A stretch of 64,000 bases of DNA from Pseudomonas sp. URIL14HWK12:I12 (GTDB lineage Bacteria; Pseudomonadota; Gammaproteobacteria; Pseudomonadales; Pseudomonadaceae), in the NCBI RefSeq assembly GCF_003097135.1, contig NZ_QEQL01000001.1:620001-684000 (forward strand). The letters run 5' to 3'. Under the pieces are notes generated by a model. It saw only the letters and a list, made by a program, of their open reading frames with translations. It did not search any database and was not told where the DNA came from. Made by a program: the position numbers and the translations under genes. This document shows positions 46,011-55,505 of this stretch, one piece after another (the first letter of the stretch is position 1; every line of letters starts with the position of its first letter).

Positions 46011-47176
46011 GGCGCGACTGGGATCTGATACTGGTCGGTGCAGGCCTGGCCAATGGCCTGATCGCCTGGCACCTGCGCCATAGCCGGCCGGAGCTGGCCG
46101 TGCTGCTGATCGACCGCGACCGGCACTGCGGCGGCAACCACACCTGGTCATTCCACGCCAGTGACTTAAGCCCTGCGCAGCAGCAATGGCTCGCGCCGCT
46201 GATCGACCACCGCTGGCCCGGGTATCAGGTGCGGTTCCCTGCATTCAACCGCCGCCTTCAGGGCGAGTACTGCAGCATCACTTCGGCCAGCTTTGCAGTG
46301 CATCTGGCCCGGGCCCTGGGCGAGACGATACTGACCGGCACCGCCGTGTCGCGAATCACACCCGACACCGTGCAACTGCCCGATGGGCAGACATTGCACG
46401 CGCGCGCAGTGATCGACGGCCGCGGCGTGCAGCCCAGCCCGCACCTTGAGCTGGGCTATCAGGCGTTCATCGGCCAGGAGCTGCAGTTGCCCCGCCCCCA
46501 TGGCCTGAGCGAGCCCATACTGATGGACGCCACGGTGGCGCAGGGTGAAGGCTACCGGTTCGTCTACACCCTGCCGCTCACAGCCGACCGGTTGCTGATA
46601 GAGGACACCCACTACATCGACCAGCAGCGCCTGGACCCCGACCACCTGCGCCAGGCCATTGGCCAATACGCGGCTGCACAAGGCTGGGCAGGTGGCGAAC
46701 TGGTGCGGGAGGAAAGCGGTAGCCTGCCGATCATTCTGGACGGCAACTTCGAAGCCTTCTGGGCCCAGGCCAAAGGCATGCCCTGCAGCGGCCTGCGTGC
46801 CGGCCTGTTCCACCCCACCACCGGCTATTCGCTGCCCTGCGCGGCAAGTGTTGCCGAGCTGATCGCCGCGGCGCCAACGCTGGACCACCCCGCCTTGTTC
46901 AACAGCCTACGCGAACACGCCAGGCGTCAATGGGCCGAGCAACGCTTCTTCAGGCTGCTCAACCGCATGCTGTTTCTGGCGGGCAACCCTTCAGACCGCT
47001 GGCGCGTGATGCAGCGCTTCTACGGTCTGGGCGATGGCCTGATCCAGCGCTTCTACGCAGGCCGGATCACCCTGGCCGACAAGGCAAGGCTGGTCAGCGG
47101 TAAGCCGCCGGTGCCCCTGGGCGCGGCGCTGCGGGCAATGGCTTTTCCTGTTTTTCCTTCCCGAGAGCTGCCATGA
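46007..47176 (+). CDS. crtY: Lycopene beta-cyclase
   Basis: A 389-residue CrtY-type cyclase. The N-terminal dinucleotide motif is LILVGAGLANGLIAWHLR, followed by RDRHCGGNHTWSFH, DGRGVQPS, YRFVYTLPL and the EESGSLPI and LFHPTTGYSLP motifs near the active site, and FYGLGDGLIQRFYAGR at the C-terminal end. It closes both ends of lycopene to beta-carotene, using reduced FAD in a non-redox way at the membrane. ATGA overlaps with crtX and crtI; the ATG at 46007 replaces a longer open frame that lies inside crtX. Confidence 0.94.
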   Translation: MRRDWDLILVGAGLANGLIAWHLRHSRPELAVLLIDRDRHCGGNHTWSFHASDLSPAQQQWLAPLIDHRWPGYQVRFPAFNRRLQGEYCSITSASFAVHLARALGETILTGTAVSRITPDTVQLPDGQTLHARAVIDGRGVQPSPHLELGYQAFIGQELQLPRPHGLSEPILMDATVAQGEGYRFVYTLPLTADRLLIEDTHYIDQQRLDPDHLRQAIGQYAAAQGWAGGELVREESGSLPIILDGNFEAFWAQAKGMPCSGLRAGLFHPTTGYSLPCAASVAELIAAAPTLDHPALFNSLREHARRQWAEQRFFRLLNRMLFLAGNPSDRWRVMQRFYGLGDGLIQRFYAGRITLADKARLVSGKPPVPLGAALRAMAFPVFPSRELP

Positions 47177-48654
47177 ATCGAACCGTCGTCATCGGTGCCG
47201 GCCTGGGCGGGCTGGCCCTGGCCATCCGCCTGCAAGCCTCCGGCGTGCCTACCCTGCTGCTCGAAGCCCGCGACAAGCCCGGCGGGCGCGCCTACGTTTA
47301 CCACGACGAGGGTTTTACCTTCGACGCAGGCCCCACCGTCATCACCGACCCCACCGCCATCGAGGCGCTGTTCGCCCTGGCCGGCAAGCCGATGGCCGAT
47401 TACCTGGAGCTGCTGCCGGTCAAGCCGTTCTATCGGTTGTGTTGGGAAGATGGCCGGGTGCTGGACTACGACAATGACCAGGAGGCCCTGGAACGTCAGA
47501 TCCATGCGTTCAACCCGGCCGATGTGGAAGGTTACCGGCGCTTCCTGGCCTATTCGCAGGCGGTGTTCGAAGAGGGTTACCTGAAACTGGGCAGCGTGCC
47601 TTTTTTGAGTTTTCGCGACATGCTGCGCGCAGGCCCGCAACTGGCGCGCCTCAAGGCTTGGCGTACGGTGTATGGCACGGTCGCGCGCTTCGTCGAGAGC
47701 GACCACCTGCGCCAGGCGTTCTCCTTCCATTCGCTGCTGGTGGGAGGCAACCCGTTCGCCACCTCCTCGATCTACACGCTGATCCACGCGCTGGAGCGCC
47801 AATGGGGCGTGTGGTTCGCCAAGGGCGGCACCGGTGCCTTGGTACAAGCGCTGGTGAAATTGTTTCAGGATCTGGGCGGCCAGGTCGAGCTCAACGCCAA
47901 GGTCGAGCGCCTGGAGCTCGACGGCAACCGTATCAGCGCAGTGCGGCTGGCTGATGGGCGCTGCTTCGACACCCCGGCAGTGGCGTCCAATGCCGATGTG
48001 GTGCACACCTATGAAAAATTGCTCGGGCATTCACCACAAGGCCAGGCACGGGCCAAGGCCCTCAAAAGCAAGCGCTCGAGCAATTCGCTGTTTGTGCTGC
48101 ACTTCGGCCTGAACAAGGTGCAGCCTCAACTGGCGCACCACACCGTATGCTTTGGCCCGCGCTACCGCGAGCTGATCGATGACATTTTCAACGGCCACGC
48201 CCTGACCGACGACTTCTCGTTGTACCTGCATGCGCCCTGCGTCACCGACCCGTCGCTGGCACCGCCCGGCTGTGGCACACATTATGTGCTGGCACCCGTG
48301 CCGCACCTGGGCCAGGCCCCGGTGGACTGGTCAGTGGAAGGCCCGCGCCTGCGCGAGCGCATCTTCGACTATCTGGAGCAGCGCTACATGCCGGGCCTGC
48401 GCGAGCAATTGGTGACGCACCGGATGTTCACCCCGGCTGATTTTCGCGATCAGCTGGGCGCCCATCTGGGCTCGGCCTTCTCCCTTGAGCCGATTCTCAC
48501 CCAGAGTGCGTGGTTCCGCCCGCATAACCGCGACAGCCAGATCGGCAACCTCTACCTGGTGGGCGCCGGTACCCACCCCGGCGCTGGCGTGCCGGGGGTG
48601 ATTGGCTCTGCCAAGGCGACGGCCGGGCTGATGCTGGAGGACCTTGCCCGATGA
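47173..48654 (+). CDS. crtI: Phytoene desaturase
   Basis: A 493-residue FAD-dependent desaturase. FAD-binding VIGAGLGGLALAIRLQ starts at residue 5, then the KPGGRAYVY motif and FDAGPTVITDP; the C-terminal signature is LVGAGTHPGAGVPGVIGSAK. It introduces four double bonds to convert phytoene to lycopene. Coupled to crtY and crtB by ATGA overlaps. Confidence 0.95.
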   Translation: MNRTVVIGAGLGGLALAIRLQASGVPTLLLEARDKPGGRAYVYHDEGFTFDAGPTVITDPTAIEALFALAGKPMADYLELLPVKPFYRLCWEDGRVLDYDNDQEALERQIHAFNPADVEGYRRFLAYSQAVFEEGYLKLGSVPFLSFRDMLRAGPQLARLKAWRTVYGTVARFVESDHLRQAFSFHSLLVGGNPFATSSIYTLIHALERQWGVWFAKGGTGALVQALVKLFQDLGGQVELNAKVERLELDGNRISAVRLADGRCFDTPAVASNADVVHTYEKLLGHSPQGQARAKALKSKRSSNSLFVLHFGLNKVQPQLAHHTVCFGPRYRELIDDIFNGHALTDDFSLYLHAPCVTDPSLAPPGCGTHYVLAPVPHLGQAPVDWSVEGPRLRERIFDYLEQRYMPGLREQLVTHRMFTPADFRDQLGAHLGSAFSLEPILTQSAWFRPHNRDSQIGNLYLVGAGTHPGAGVPGVIGSAKATAGLMLEDLAR

Positions 48655-49592
48655 GCCAGGCTGCCTCCCGCCCCTTGTTTGAGCATGCACAACAGACCAT
48701 CGCGGCAGGCTCCAAAAGTTTTGCCACCGCGGCCAGGCTGTTCGACCCGGCGACACGCCGCGATGCGCTGATGCTCTACACTTGGTGCCGCCATTGCGAC
48801 GACGTGGTCGACGGCCAGGTGCTGGGCTTTGCTGCGCCGTCGCCGGCCAGCGACAGCCCGCAGGTGCGCCTGGTACAGCTGCGCGAGTACACCCGCCGGG
48901 CCCTGGCCGGCGAGCCGATGCAGGACCCGGCTTTCGCGGCGTTCCAGGAAGTTGCCCTGGCGCGGCAAATCCCCGAGGAGCAAGCGCTGGCGCACCTGGA
49001 CGGCTTTGCCATGGACGTGGAACACCGCCATTACGAGCAGCTCGATGACACCCTGCAGTACTGCTACCACGTAGCTGGCGTGGTCGGGCTGATGATGGCG
49101 CGCGTGATGGGGGTGCAGGACGAAGCGGTGCTCGACCGCGCCTGTGATCTGGGCCTGGCCTTCCAGCTCACCAACATTGCTCGAGACATCGTCGAGGACG
49201 CAGCCCTGGGCCGCTGCTACGTGCCTGCCCAGTGGTTACACGAGGCAGGCATCGACCCCGAGCGCATTGCCGACCCTGCCAATCGCCCGGCGCTGGCTAC
49301 GCTGGCTACGCGGCTGGTCGACACGGCGGAGCCTTACTATGAATCCGCACAGGCCGGCCTGCCCGCCCTGCCCTGGCGTTGCGCCTGGGCCATCGCCACG
49401 GCGCGGGGGGTTTACCGGGAGATCGGCATGAAGGTCAAGCAGGCCGGCCCGCGTGCCTGGGACCGACGCCAGGGGACCTCCAAACTTGAGAAGCTCGGCC
49501 TGCTTTGCCAGGGGCTGGGCCAGGCACTCAGCGCTCGTGTGGCCCGCCAGGCGGCGCCTCGCCCGCCGCAGCTTTGGCAGCGCCCGCATTGA
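48651..49592 (+). CDS. crtB: Phytoene synthase
   Basis: A 313-residue head-to-head prenyl synthase. The two Asp-rich Mg sites are visible as CRHCDDVVDG and LGLAFQLTNIARDIVEDAALGR; YCYHVAGVVGLMM lies between. It condenses two GGPP to phytoene. Last gene of the plus-strand unit, with ATGA overlap to crtI. The 3' end overlaps convergent crtZ by 65 bases. Confidence 0.95.
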   Translation: MSQAASRPLFEHAQQTIAAGSKSFATAARLFDPATRRDALMLYTWCRHCDDVVDGQVLGFAAPSPASDSPQVRLVQLREYTRRALAGEPMQDPAFAAFQEVALARQIPEEQALAHLDGFAMDVEHRHYEQLDDTLQYCYHVAGVVGLMMARVMGVQDEAVLDRACDLGLAFQLTNIARDIVEDAALGRCYVPAQWLHEAGIDPERIADPANRPALATLATRLVDTAEPYYESAQAGLPALPWRCAWAIATARGVYREIGMKVKQAGPRAWDRRQGTSKLEKLGLLCQGLGQALSARVARQAAPRPPQLWQRPH

Positions 49593-50064
49593 GCGGCCCA
49601 CCGTGCAAGGCGCGCAATCTCGCGCGCAGCCGGGGCAAGGGCGGTGCATAGAGGAAGCCGAAGGACACGCAATCCTCGCGCCCTTTTACGGCGTGGTGCA
49701 GGCGATGTGCCTGGTAGAGGCGCTTGAGGTAGCCGTTGCGCGGTACGTGGCGAAACGGCCAGCGCTGGTGAACCAGCCCGTCATGGGCTACGAAGTACAG
49801 CGCCCCGTAGGCGGTCATGCCTGCACCTATCCACTGCAGCGGCCAGGCGCCTGATGTACCCCAGGCGATCAGCACGATGGCGAGCGCGGCGAACACCACC
49901 GCGTACAGGTCATTTTTTTCGAACCAGCCCTGGCGGGGTTCATGGTGCGAACGATGCCAGCCCCAACCAGGGCCGTGCATCAGGTACTTGTGTGCCAGCA
50001 CCGCGACCACTTCCATCGCAGCAATGGTCAACAGCACGATCAATGTATTGAACAGCACTAGCAT
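49528..50064 (-). CDS. crtZ: Beta-carotene 3-hydroxylase
   Basis: A 178-residue membrane di-iron hydroxylase of the fatty acid hydroxylase superfamily. His boxes: HKYLMHG, WHRSHHEPR, HDGLVHQRW and HRLHHAV, with three to four hydrophobic helices. It hydroxylates beta-carotene to zeaxanthin, the substrate of CrtX. ATG 50064 follows GGGGAGATCG. Tail-to-tail with crtB, overlapping by 65 bases; this gene order resembles Pantoea carotenoid clusters. Confidence 0.94.
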   Translation of the reverse strand: MLVLFNTLIVLLTIAAMEVVAVLAHKYLMHGPGWGWHRSHHEPRQGWFEKNDLYAVVFAALAIVLIAWGTSGAWPLQWIGAGMTAYGALYFVAHDGLVHQRWPFRHVPRNGYLKRLYQAHRLHHAVKGREDCVSFGFLYAPPLPRLRARLRALHGGPLNAGAAKAAAGEAPPGGPHER

Positions 50065-50195
50065 GGCGATCTCCCCGGGGCGCTGTGTTGGAGTGCAAGC
50101 CGTGCCAACGGTTCCGGCTCGCCCGTTGATGGCAATTTGAGTTGAACCGGGTATAAGCGTTAGCATGCCGGTTTGATTCGGCAGCGAGCACTTCC

Positions 50196-50573
50196 ATGTA
50201 CAGCTCATTATTTGCAGTCATCATCGGCGGCTCGGCAGGTTGCGTGCTGCGGTGGGTCATGGGGCTGCGCTTCAATAGCCTGTTTCCGTACATGCCAATG
50301 GGCACTTTATTCGTGAACCTGATCGGTGGTTTCGTGATCGGGGGGGCGATGGCGTTCTTCAGCCGCTACCCCAATCTAGACCCCGCCTGGCGGGTGCTGA
50401 TCACCACGGGTTTCTGCGGCGGGCTGACGACCTTTTCGACCTTTTCGGCCGAAGTGGTGACCATGCTGCAGCAAGGGCGCTACGGTTGGGCGCTTGCCAC
50501 CGCGCTGGTGCATGTCATCGGTTCGCTGCTCATGACGATACTGGGCTTTGCGCTGGTGCAGCGGCTGGGCTAA
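50196..50573 (+). CDS. crcB: Fluoride ion exporter CrcB/Fluc
   Basis: A 125-residue four-helix membrane protein with family motifs [26 protein letters not shown] and the channel motif [13 protein letters not shown]. It forms a dual-topology dimer that exports fluoride. No fluoride riboswitch core was seen in the 131 bases upstream. Divergent from crtZ. Confidence 0.94.
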   Translation: MYSSLFAVIIGGSAGCVLRWVMGLRFNSLFPYMPMGTLFVNLIGGFVIGGAMAFFSRYPNLDPAWRVLITTGFCGGLTTFSTFSAEVVTMLQQGRYGWALATALVHVIGSLLMTILGFALVQRLG

Positions 50574-50665
50574 GCCACCCTGCGCAGCCCACACCTTCAC
50601 ATCGATTGAACCCTTCACGCCTGCCACCTCTCCACAGCTAACCCTACTGATGGAGAAACACCGCA

Positions 50666-51229
50666 ATGAGCAACCGACTGCAAGGTAAACGTGTACTGGT
50701 CATCACCACCAACACCGGTATCGAGCGTGACGAACTGGTCAAGCCGGTACAGGCGTTGCAGGCAATGGGGGCCGAAGTCGTACATGCCTCCAGCGAAGGG
50801 GGCACCACCCAGACCTTCGTTGGCGATACAGAAAAAGACATCACGGTGAAGTCAGCACAGACCCTTGGCGCAGCCAAGGCTGATGACTTTCACCTGCTGG
50901 TGATTCCAGGCGGCACCGTCAATGCCGACACGCTGCGCCAGGACAAGGATGCCCAGCGGCTGGTCAAGGCGTTTGCCGATGCCGGCAAAACTGTCGCTGC
51001 CATTTGCCATGGCCCCTGGTTGCTGATCGATGCCGGCGTGATCGAAGGCAAGACCCTGACGTCATACCCCAGCGTTAGCACCGACCTGAAGAATGCCGGG
51101 GCGGCCGGCTGGGTGGATCAAGAGGTCAAGGAATGTGGCGCCAACGGCTGGACGCTGATCACCTCACGTACCCCTGACGACCTGCCGGCTTTCAACGAAG
51201 CGATTGCCAAGGCTCTTGAAAACGCCTGA
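50666..51229 (+). CDS. DJ-1/PfpI-family protein (type 1 glutamine amidotransferase-like)
   Basis: A 187-residue cytosolic protein of the DJ-1/PfpI superfamily. The nucleophilic Cys is C114 in AAICHGPWLL with a following His; E21-type acidic residue in GIERDELV and VIPGG precede it. Family members act as chaperones, glyoxalases or deglycases. Good ribosome binding site (GGAG). It ends one base before the csrA-like stop on the other strand. Confidence 0.88.
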   Translation: MSNRLQGKRVLVITTNTGIERDELVKPVQALQAMGAEVVHASSEGGTTQTFVGDTEKDITVKSAQTLGAAKADDFHLLVIPGGTVNADTLRQDKDAQRLVKAFADAGKTVAAICHGPWLLIDAGVIEGKTLTSYPSVSTDLKNAGAAGWVDQEVKECGANGWTLITSRTPDDLPAFNEAIAKALENA

Positions 51230-51430
51230 TCAACGGGTTCGCCGGGCGGGCCTGGCCCGCTCGCCTGGCGCGCTCACGCGATCCTGAATCTCCTGCCGGT
51301 TCACCGTCACCTCTTTAGGCGCCACGATTCCTAGCCTTACCTGGTTGCCATTGAGCGCCACGACCGTAATGGTAGCGGTATCGTCACCGACCACGATCTG
51401 CTCTCCCACGAGCCGAGTCAAAATCAACAT
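51230..51430 (-). CDS. csrA: CsrA/RsmA-family post-transcriptional regulator
   Basis: A 66-residue RNA-binding protein: [41 protein letters not shown] retains the key Arg (R44 region) and hydrophobic strand pattern. The C-terminal extension [11 protein letters not shown] is basic and differs from the short tail of RsmA. The ATG has GGAGGTGCAGG upstream. It is a likely additional RsmA paralogue, which represses translation by binding GGA motifs. Confidence 0.88.
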   Translation of the reverse strand: MLILTRLVGEQIVVGDDTATITVVALNGNQVRLGIVAPKEVTVNRQEIQDRVSAPGERARPARRTR

Positions 51431-51553
51431 CCTGCACCTCCACTGAATGATCGCCGCATTGGGCGCGAGCTCAGGGTGATGAAAAGCACGATGCAGATTC
51501 AACTACAGCTGGGATAAAGGGAATTTTCCTGTACGAACGGGCGTATGGGCACC

Positions 51554-51886
51554 CTACCCGCCATTGAACCGTGGGCCCCAGAGAATGACGCTGGCACCTA
51601 CGATGCACAGCACCGCGCCGGCCCAATCGGTGGCCAGCGGCCGGGATTTCTCGACCAACGCCAGCCAGGCCAGCGAACTGGCGATGTAGATACCCCCATA
51701 GGCCGCATAGGCACGGCCCGCGTAGGCTGCTTCCACCCGTGTCAGCACCAGGGCGAAACAGGCAAGGCTCAGCACCCCGAGCACCGCCCACCCAAGGCCC
51801 TTGCCTAACCGCAGCCAGGTATAGAAACCGTAACAACCCGCGATTTCGAAGCCCGCTGCAAGTAAGAACCACAGGTAATTCAACAT
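51554..51886 (-). CDS. UPF0060/YnfA-family membrane protein
   Basis: A 110-residue protein with four hydrophobic helices and the YnfA-like pattern ([20 protein letters not shown], then [30 protein letters not shown]). The family resembles small multidrug-resistance transporters; its substrate is unknown. The ATG at 51886 lies after a 57-base longer open frame. No co-oriented neighbour is close. Confidence 0.85.
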   Translation of the reverse strand: MLNYLWFLLAAGFEIAGCYGFYTWLRLGKGLGWAVLGVLSLACFALVLTRVEAAYAGRAYAAYGGIYIASSLAWLALVEKSRPLATDWAGAVLCIVGASVILWGPRFNGG

Positions 51887-52048
51887 TGGAGATGGCCTCT
51901 GGCGTAAAGCTGCCCAGCATAACCAGCGCGGTGAAAAAACCACATGCGCACTAATAAGTTTTTCAAACTTTTTCAGCGCGCCTTAGGTCGGAGTTTTTAA
52001 GCACGGTTGCATAACGTGCTAAAACACAGCCCTACAAGGAAAGCAACC

Positions 52049-52201
52049 ATGGTCACAATCCTGGTCATTATCTTGATTCTCATGCTGATCGGCGGCCTGC
52101 CAGTGTTCCCGCACTCTCGCAGCTGGGGTTATGGCCCGTCCGGTATCGTCGGCGTGATTCTCGTCGTGCTGCTGGTGTTGCTGTTGCTGGGCAGGATTTA
52201 A
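52049..52201 (+). CDS. DUF3309 small hydrophobic protein
   Basis: A 50-residue protein (MVTILVIILILMLIGGLPVFPHSRSWGYGPSGIVG) with two hydrophobic segments separated by the conserved PxxPHSRxWGYGPSG. This matches DUF3309, widespread in Pseudomonas and rhizobia and often stress-induced. AAGGAAAG gives the ribosome binding site. Probably a membrane peptide; function unknown. Confidence 0.78.
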   Translation: MVTILVIILILMLIGGLPVFPHSRSWGYGPSGIVGVILVVLLVLLLLGRI

Positions 52202-52214
52202 GCCCTCGACTCAT

Positions 52215-52246
52215 AAAAACGCCGGGCAGTTGCCCGGCGTTTTTTA
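52215..52246. terminator. Bidirectional rho-independent terminator
   Basis: Stem GCCGGGCA/TGCCCGGC (52221-52228 with 52231-52238, GT loop) extended by AAAAAC/GTTTTTT pairs, giving A- and T-rich flanks on the two sides. It serves the DUF3309 gene and convergent actP. Confidence 0.85.
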
Positions 52247-52260
52247 TTGCCTGACGTTTA

Positions 52261-53919
52261 TCAATGTGACACTGCGCCACTGGCGCCCAAGCCGGTTTGC
52301 GAACGTACGAACTGTGACATGAACCGTGCACGCTCTTCGTCAGCTGCAGCCGACTTGTCGGTGATCGAGAAGAACCAGATCCCAACGAACGCCACCACCA
52401 TCGAGAACAGCGCCGGGTACTCGTAAGGGTAGATCGGCTTTTCGTGGCCCATGATCTGCACCCAGATAGTCGGGCCGAGAATCATCAGCACCACCGCGGT
52501 GATCAGGCCCATCCAGCCCCCGATCATCGCGCCGCGAGTGGTCAGGCGCTTCCAGTACATCGAAAGCAGCAGCACCGGGAAGTTGCAGCTCGCTGCGATG
52601 GAGAACGCCAGGCCCACCATGAAGGCGATGTTCTGCTTCTCGAACAGAATGCCGAGCACGATGGCGACGACGCCCAGCGCGACGGTGGTCATCTTCGATA
52701 CGCGGATCTCGTCCTTCTCGTTAGCCTTGCCCTTCTTGATCACGCTGGCGTAGAGGTCATGGGACACGGCCGAGGCACCGGCCAGCGTCAGGCCCGCCAC
52801 CACTGCCAGGATGGTGGCGAACGCCACTGCCGAGATAAAGCCCAGGAACACGCTGCCACCCACCGCATTGGCCAGATGGATCGCCGCCATGTTGTTACCA
52901 CCGACCAACGCGCCGGCTGCGTCCTTGAACGCTGGGTTGGTGCTGACCAACAGAATCGCGCCGAAGCCGATGATGAAGGTCAGGATGTAGAAGTAGCCGA
53001 TGAAGCCTGTGGCGTAGAGCACGCTCTTGCGCGCTTCCTTGGCGTCGCTCACGGTGAAGAAGCGCATCAGGATGTGCGGCAGGCCTGCGGTGCCGAACAT
53101 CAGCGCCAGGCCAAGGGAAAAGGCCGAGATCGGGTCTTTCACCAGCCCGCCCGGGCTCATGATTGCTTCACCTTTGGGGTGCACCTTGATGGCTTCGGAG
53201 AACAGCTGGTTGAAATCGAAGTTGACCGATTTCATCACCATCAGCGCCATGAACGAAGCGCCCGAGAGCAACAGCACCGCCTTGATGATCTGTACCCAGG
53301 TGGTGGCAAGCATGCCGCCGAACAGTACATACAGGCACATCAGGATACCCACCAGCACCACGGCCACGGCGTAGTCGAGGCCGAACAGCAGTTGGATCAG
53401 CTTGCCGGCACCGACCATCTGGGCAATCAGGTAGAAAGCCACCACCACCAGCGAGCCGCAGGCCGAAAGGGTACGGATTTCCTTCTGCTTGAGCCGGTAG
53501 GAAGCTACGTCGGCGAAGGTGTACTTGCCCAGGTTGCGCAGGCGCTCGGCAATCAGGAACAGGATGATCGGCCAACCCACCAGAAAGCCGATGGAGTAGA
53601 TCAGCCCGTCGTAGCCGGAAGCGTATACCAGCGCGGAGATGCCGAGGAACGAGGCCGCCGACATGTAGTCACCGGCGATCGCCAGGCCGTTCTGGAAACC
53701 GGTGATACGCCCGCCAGCGGCGTAATAGTCCGATGCCGACCGGTTACGTTTGGAGGCCCAGTAGGTGATGCCGAGGGTAAACAGCACGAAGGCCACGAAC
53801 ATCATGATGGCGGCGACGTTCAAGGGCTGCTTCTGCACGTTGCCGGTTAGGGCATCGGCCGCCATTGCCAGGGGTGACGCGGCCGCCAGGGTGGCAGCGA
53901 TGAGCAGGCGGCGCATCAT
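52261..53919 (-). CDS. actP: Cation/acetate symporter ActP
   Basis: A 552-residue sodium:solute symporter family protein. An N-terminal signal ([22 protein letters not shown]) precedes about thirteen helices. Family segments: [29 protein letters not shown] and [15 protein letters not shown]. It takes up acetate, and also glycolate or propionate in some species. It overlaps yjcH by 4 bases (53916-53919). Confidence 0.95.
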   Translation of the reverse strand: MMRRLLIAATLAAASPLAMAADALTGNVQKQPLNVAAIMMFVAFVLFTLGITYWASKRNRSASDYYAAGGRITGFQNGLAIAGDYMSAASFLGISALVYASGYDGLIYSIGFLVGWPIILFLIAERLRNLGKYTFADVASYRLKQKEIRTLSACGSLVVVAFYLIAQMVGAGKLIQLLFGLDYAVAVVLVGILMCLYVLFGGMLATTWVQIIKAVLLLSGASFMALMVMKSVNFDFNQLFSEAIKVHPKGEAIMSPGGLVKDPISAFSLGLALMFGTAGLPHILMRFFTVSDAKEARKSVLYATGFIGYFYILTFIIGFGAILLVSTNPAFKDAAGALVGGNNMAAIHLANAVGGSVFLGFISAVAFATILAVVAGLTLAGASAVSHDLYASVIKKGKANEKDEIRVSKMTTVALGVVAIVLGILFEKQNIAFMVGLAFSIAASCNFPVLLLSMYWKRLTTRGAMIGGWMGLITAVVLMILGPTIWVQIMGHEKPIYPYEYPALFSMVVAFVGIWFFSITDKSAAADEERARFMSQFVRSQTGLGASGAVSH

Positions 53920-54227
53920 GGTTGCACCTCCTTGAGGATGGCTTGGTTGAGCGCATCGAACTCACCGTTGGCACGCCGCACGTAGATGGCGGTGAGCACG
54001 AAGGCCGAGACGATCAACCCCACACCCAACGGTATCCCCCAGGTGATGGACGAGCCTGGGCTGAGCTTGGCGCCCAACACCTGCGGCCCATAGGCGATCA
54101 AAAGGATGAAGGCTGAATACAGCCCGAGCATGACCAGCGACAGAACCCAGGCAAAGCGCTCGCGCTTGGCCACCAGTTCCTTGAAGCGAGGGTTATCCTG
54201 GATGGCCAGGTAGATGCTGTCGTTCAT
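53916..54227 (-). CDS. yjcH: DUF485 membrane protein YjcH
   Basis: A 103-residue DUF485 protein with two transmembrane helices ([20 protein letters not shown] and [19 protein letters not shown]) and an [14 protein letters not shown] start. It is the usual partner encoded directly before actP. No acs gene follows in this window. Function of YjcH is not settled. Confidence 0.9.
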   Translation of the reverse strand: MNDSIYLAIQDNPRFKELVAKRERFAWVLSLVMLGLYSAFILLIAYGPQVLGAKLSPGSSITWGIPLGVGLIVSAFVLTAIYVRRANGEFDALNQAILKEVQP

Positions 54228-54303
54228 TGTTTTTGTCTCCGCAGCACGGTTTGGTTGGACCTTGCTCCACTTTAGGCCCCGTACGGCGAAGCGACAGACG
54301 ACC

Positions 54304-55488
54304 TTAGTCGAATACCGGCGGCACCCTCACCCAACCTTCCATCAGCACCCGCGCGCTGCGGCTCATGCTGGCCTCCAGCACTTGCCACTGGCCGCTTTCA
54401 CAACGCGCCCGCGCGCCCACGCGCAGGGTGCCCGAAGGGTGGCCAAAACACACGGACGAGCGCTCGCCGCCGCCTGCAGCCAGGTTCACCAGCGTGCCGG
54501 GAATGGCCGCGGCCGTGCCGATGGCCACCGCGGCCGTCCCCATCATCGCGTGGTGCAGCTTGCCCATGGACATCGCCCGTACCACCAGGTCGATCCCTTC
54601 GGCGGGCACGGTTTTGCCGCTGCTCGCCACGTAAGTGGCCGGCGGCGCAACGAACGCGACCTTAGGCGTATGTTGGCGTTTGGCCGCATCTTCCAGACGC
54701 TCGATCAGCCCCATGCGCAACGCGCCGTGGGCGCGGATGCGCTCGAACAGCGCGAGTGCCTCGGGGTTATCGTTGATCGCGCCCTGCAACTCGGTGCCTT
54801 GGTAGCCCAGGGCCTGGGCTTCGATGAAAATGGTCGCAATGCCGGCATTGATCAGCGTGGCACGCAACGTGCCCAGGCCCGGGACTTCAAGGTCGTCAAC
54901 GAGCTGCCCGGTCGGGAACATCGCCCCTGCCCCGCCCTGCTCCTCAGCCGCCGGGTCGACGAAAGTGAGTGGCACCTCGGCCGCTGGAAAGGTCACGCCG
55001 TCGAGCTCGAAATCCCCGGTTTCCTGAACCTGCCCGCCGCACATGGGCACCTGGGCCAGGATGGTCTTGCCGATGTTGGCTTGCCAGATGCGTACGGTGG
55101 CCACGCCATCGGTAGGTACGTTGCGCACCAGCCCCTGGGCGATGGCGAATGGGCCGACTGCAGCGGAGAGGTTGCCGCAGTTGCCCGACCAGTCGACGAA
55201 CGCACTGTCGATGGCGACCTGGCCGAACAGGTAGTCCACATCGTGGCCTTCTTTGCTGCTGGGGCTGACGATCACCACCTTGCTGGTACTGGAAGTGGCC
55301 CCGCCCATGCCATCGGTGTGCTTGCCATAAGGGTCGGGGCTGCCGATCACCCGCAGCAGCAATGCGTCGCGCGCCGCGCCGGGGACCTGCGCAGCGCTGG
55401 GCAGGTGCTCATTGACGAAAAACACCCCCTTGCTGGTGCCGCCCCGCATGTAGGTGGCAGGGATCCGTATCTGTGGTGCGAATACCAT
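54304..55488 (-). CDS. prpF: 2-methylaconitate cis-trans isomerase
   Basis: A 394-residue PrpF. N-terminal PATYMRGGTSKGVFF (conserved Lys), then GSPDPYGKHTDGMGGATSSTSKV, VDWSGNCGNLSAAVG and C-terminal AGGGERSSVCFGHPSGTLRVGA. With AcnD it converts 2-methylcitrate to the 2-methylaconitate isomer usable by aconitase. Gene order after acnD is the standard gammaproteobacterial prp arrangement. Confidence 0.95.
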   Translation of the reverse strand: MVFAPQIRIPATYMRGGTSKGVFFVNEHLPSAAQVPGAARDALLLRVIGSPDPYGKHTDGMGGATSSTSKVVIVSPSSKEGHDVDYLFGQVAIDSAFVDWSGNCGNLSAAVGPFAIAQGLVRNVPTDGVATVRIWQANIGKTILAQVPMCGGQVQETGDFELDGVTFPAAEVPLTFVDPAAEEQGGAGAMFPTGQLVDDLEVPGLGTLRATLINAGIATIFIEAQALGYQGTELQGAINDNPEALALFERIRAHGALRMGLIERLEDAAKRQHTPKVAFVAPPATYVASSGKTVPAEGIDLVVRAMSMGKLHHAMMGTAAVAIGTAAAIPGTLVNLAAGGGERSSVCFGHPSGTLRVGARARCESGQWQVLEASMSRSARVLMEGWVRVPPVFD

Positions 55489-55505
55489 GGCGATGCTCCT
55501 GTGGC

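Noticed and set aside
50065..50195. Fluoride riboswitch upstream of crcB
   Set aside because: I looked for the conserved crcB-motif core and found no convincing match; the region is only 131 bases.
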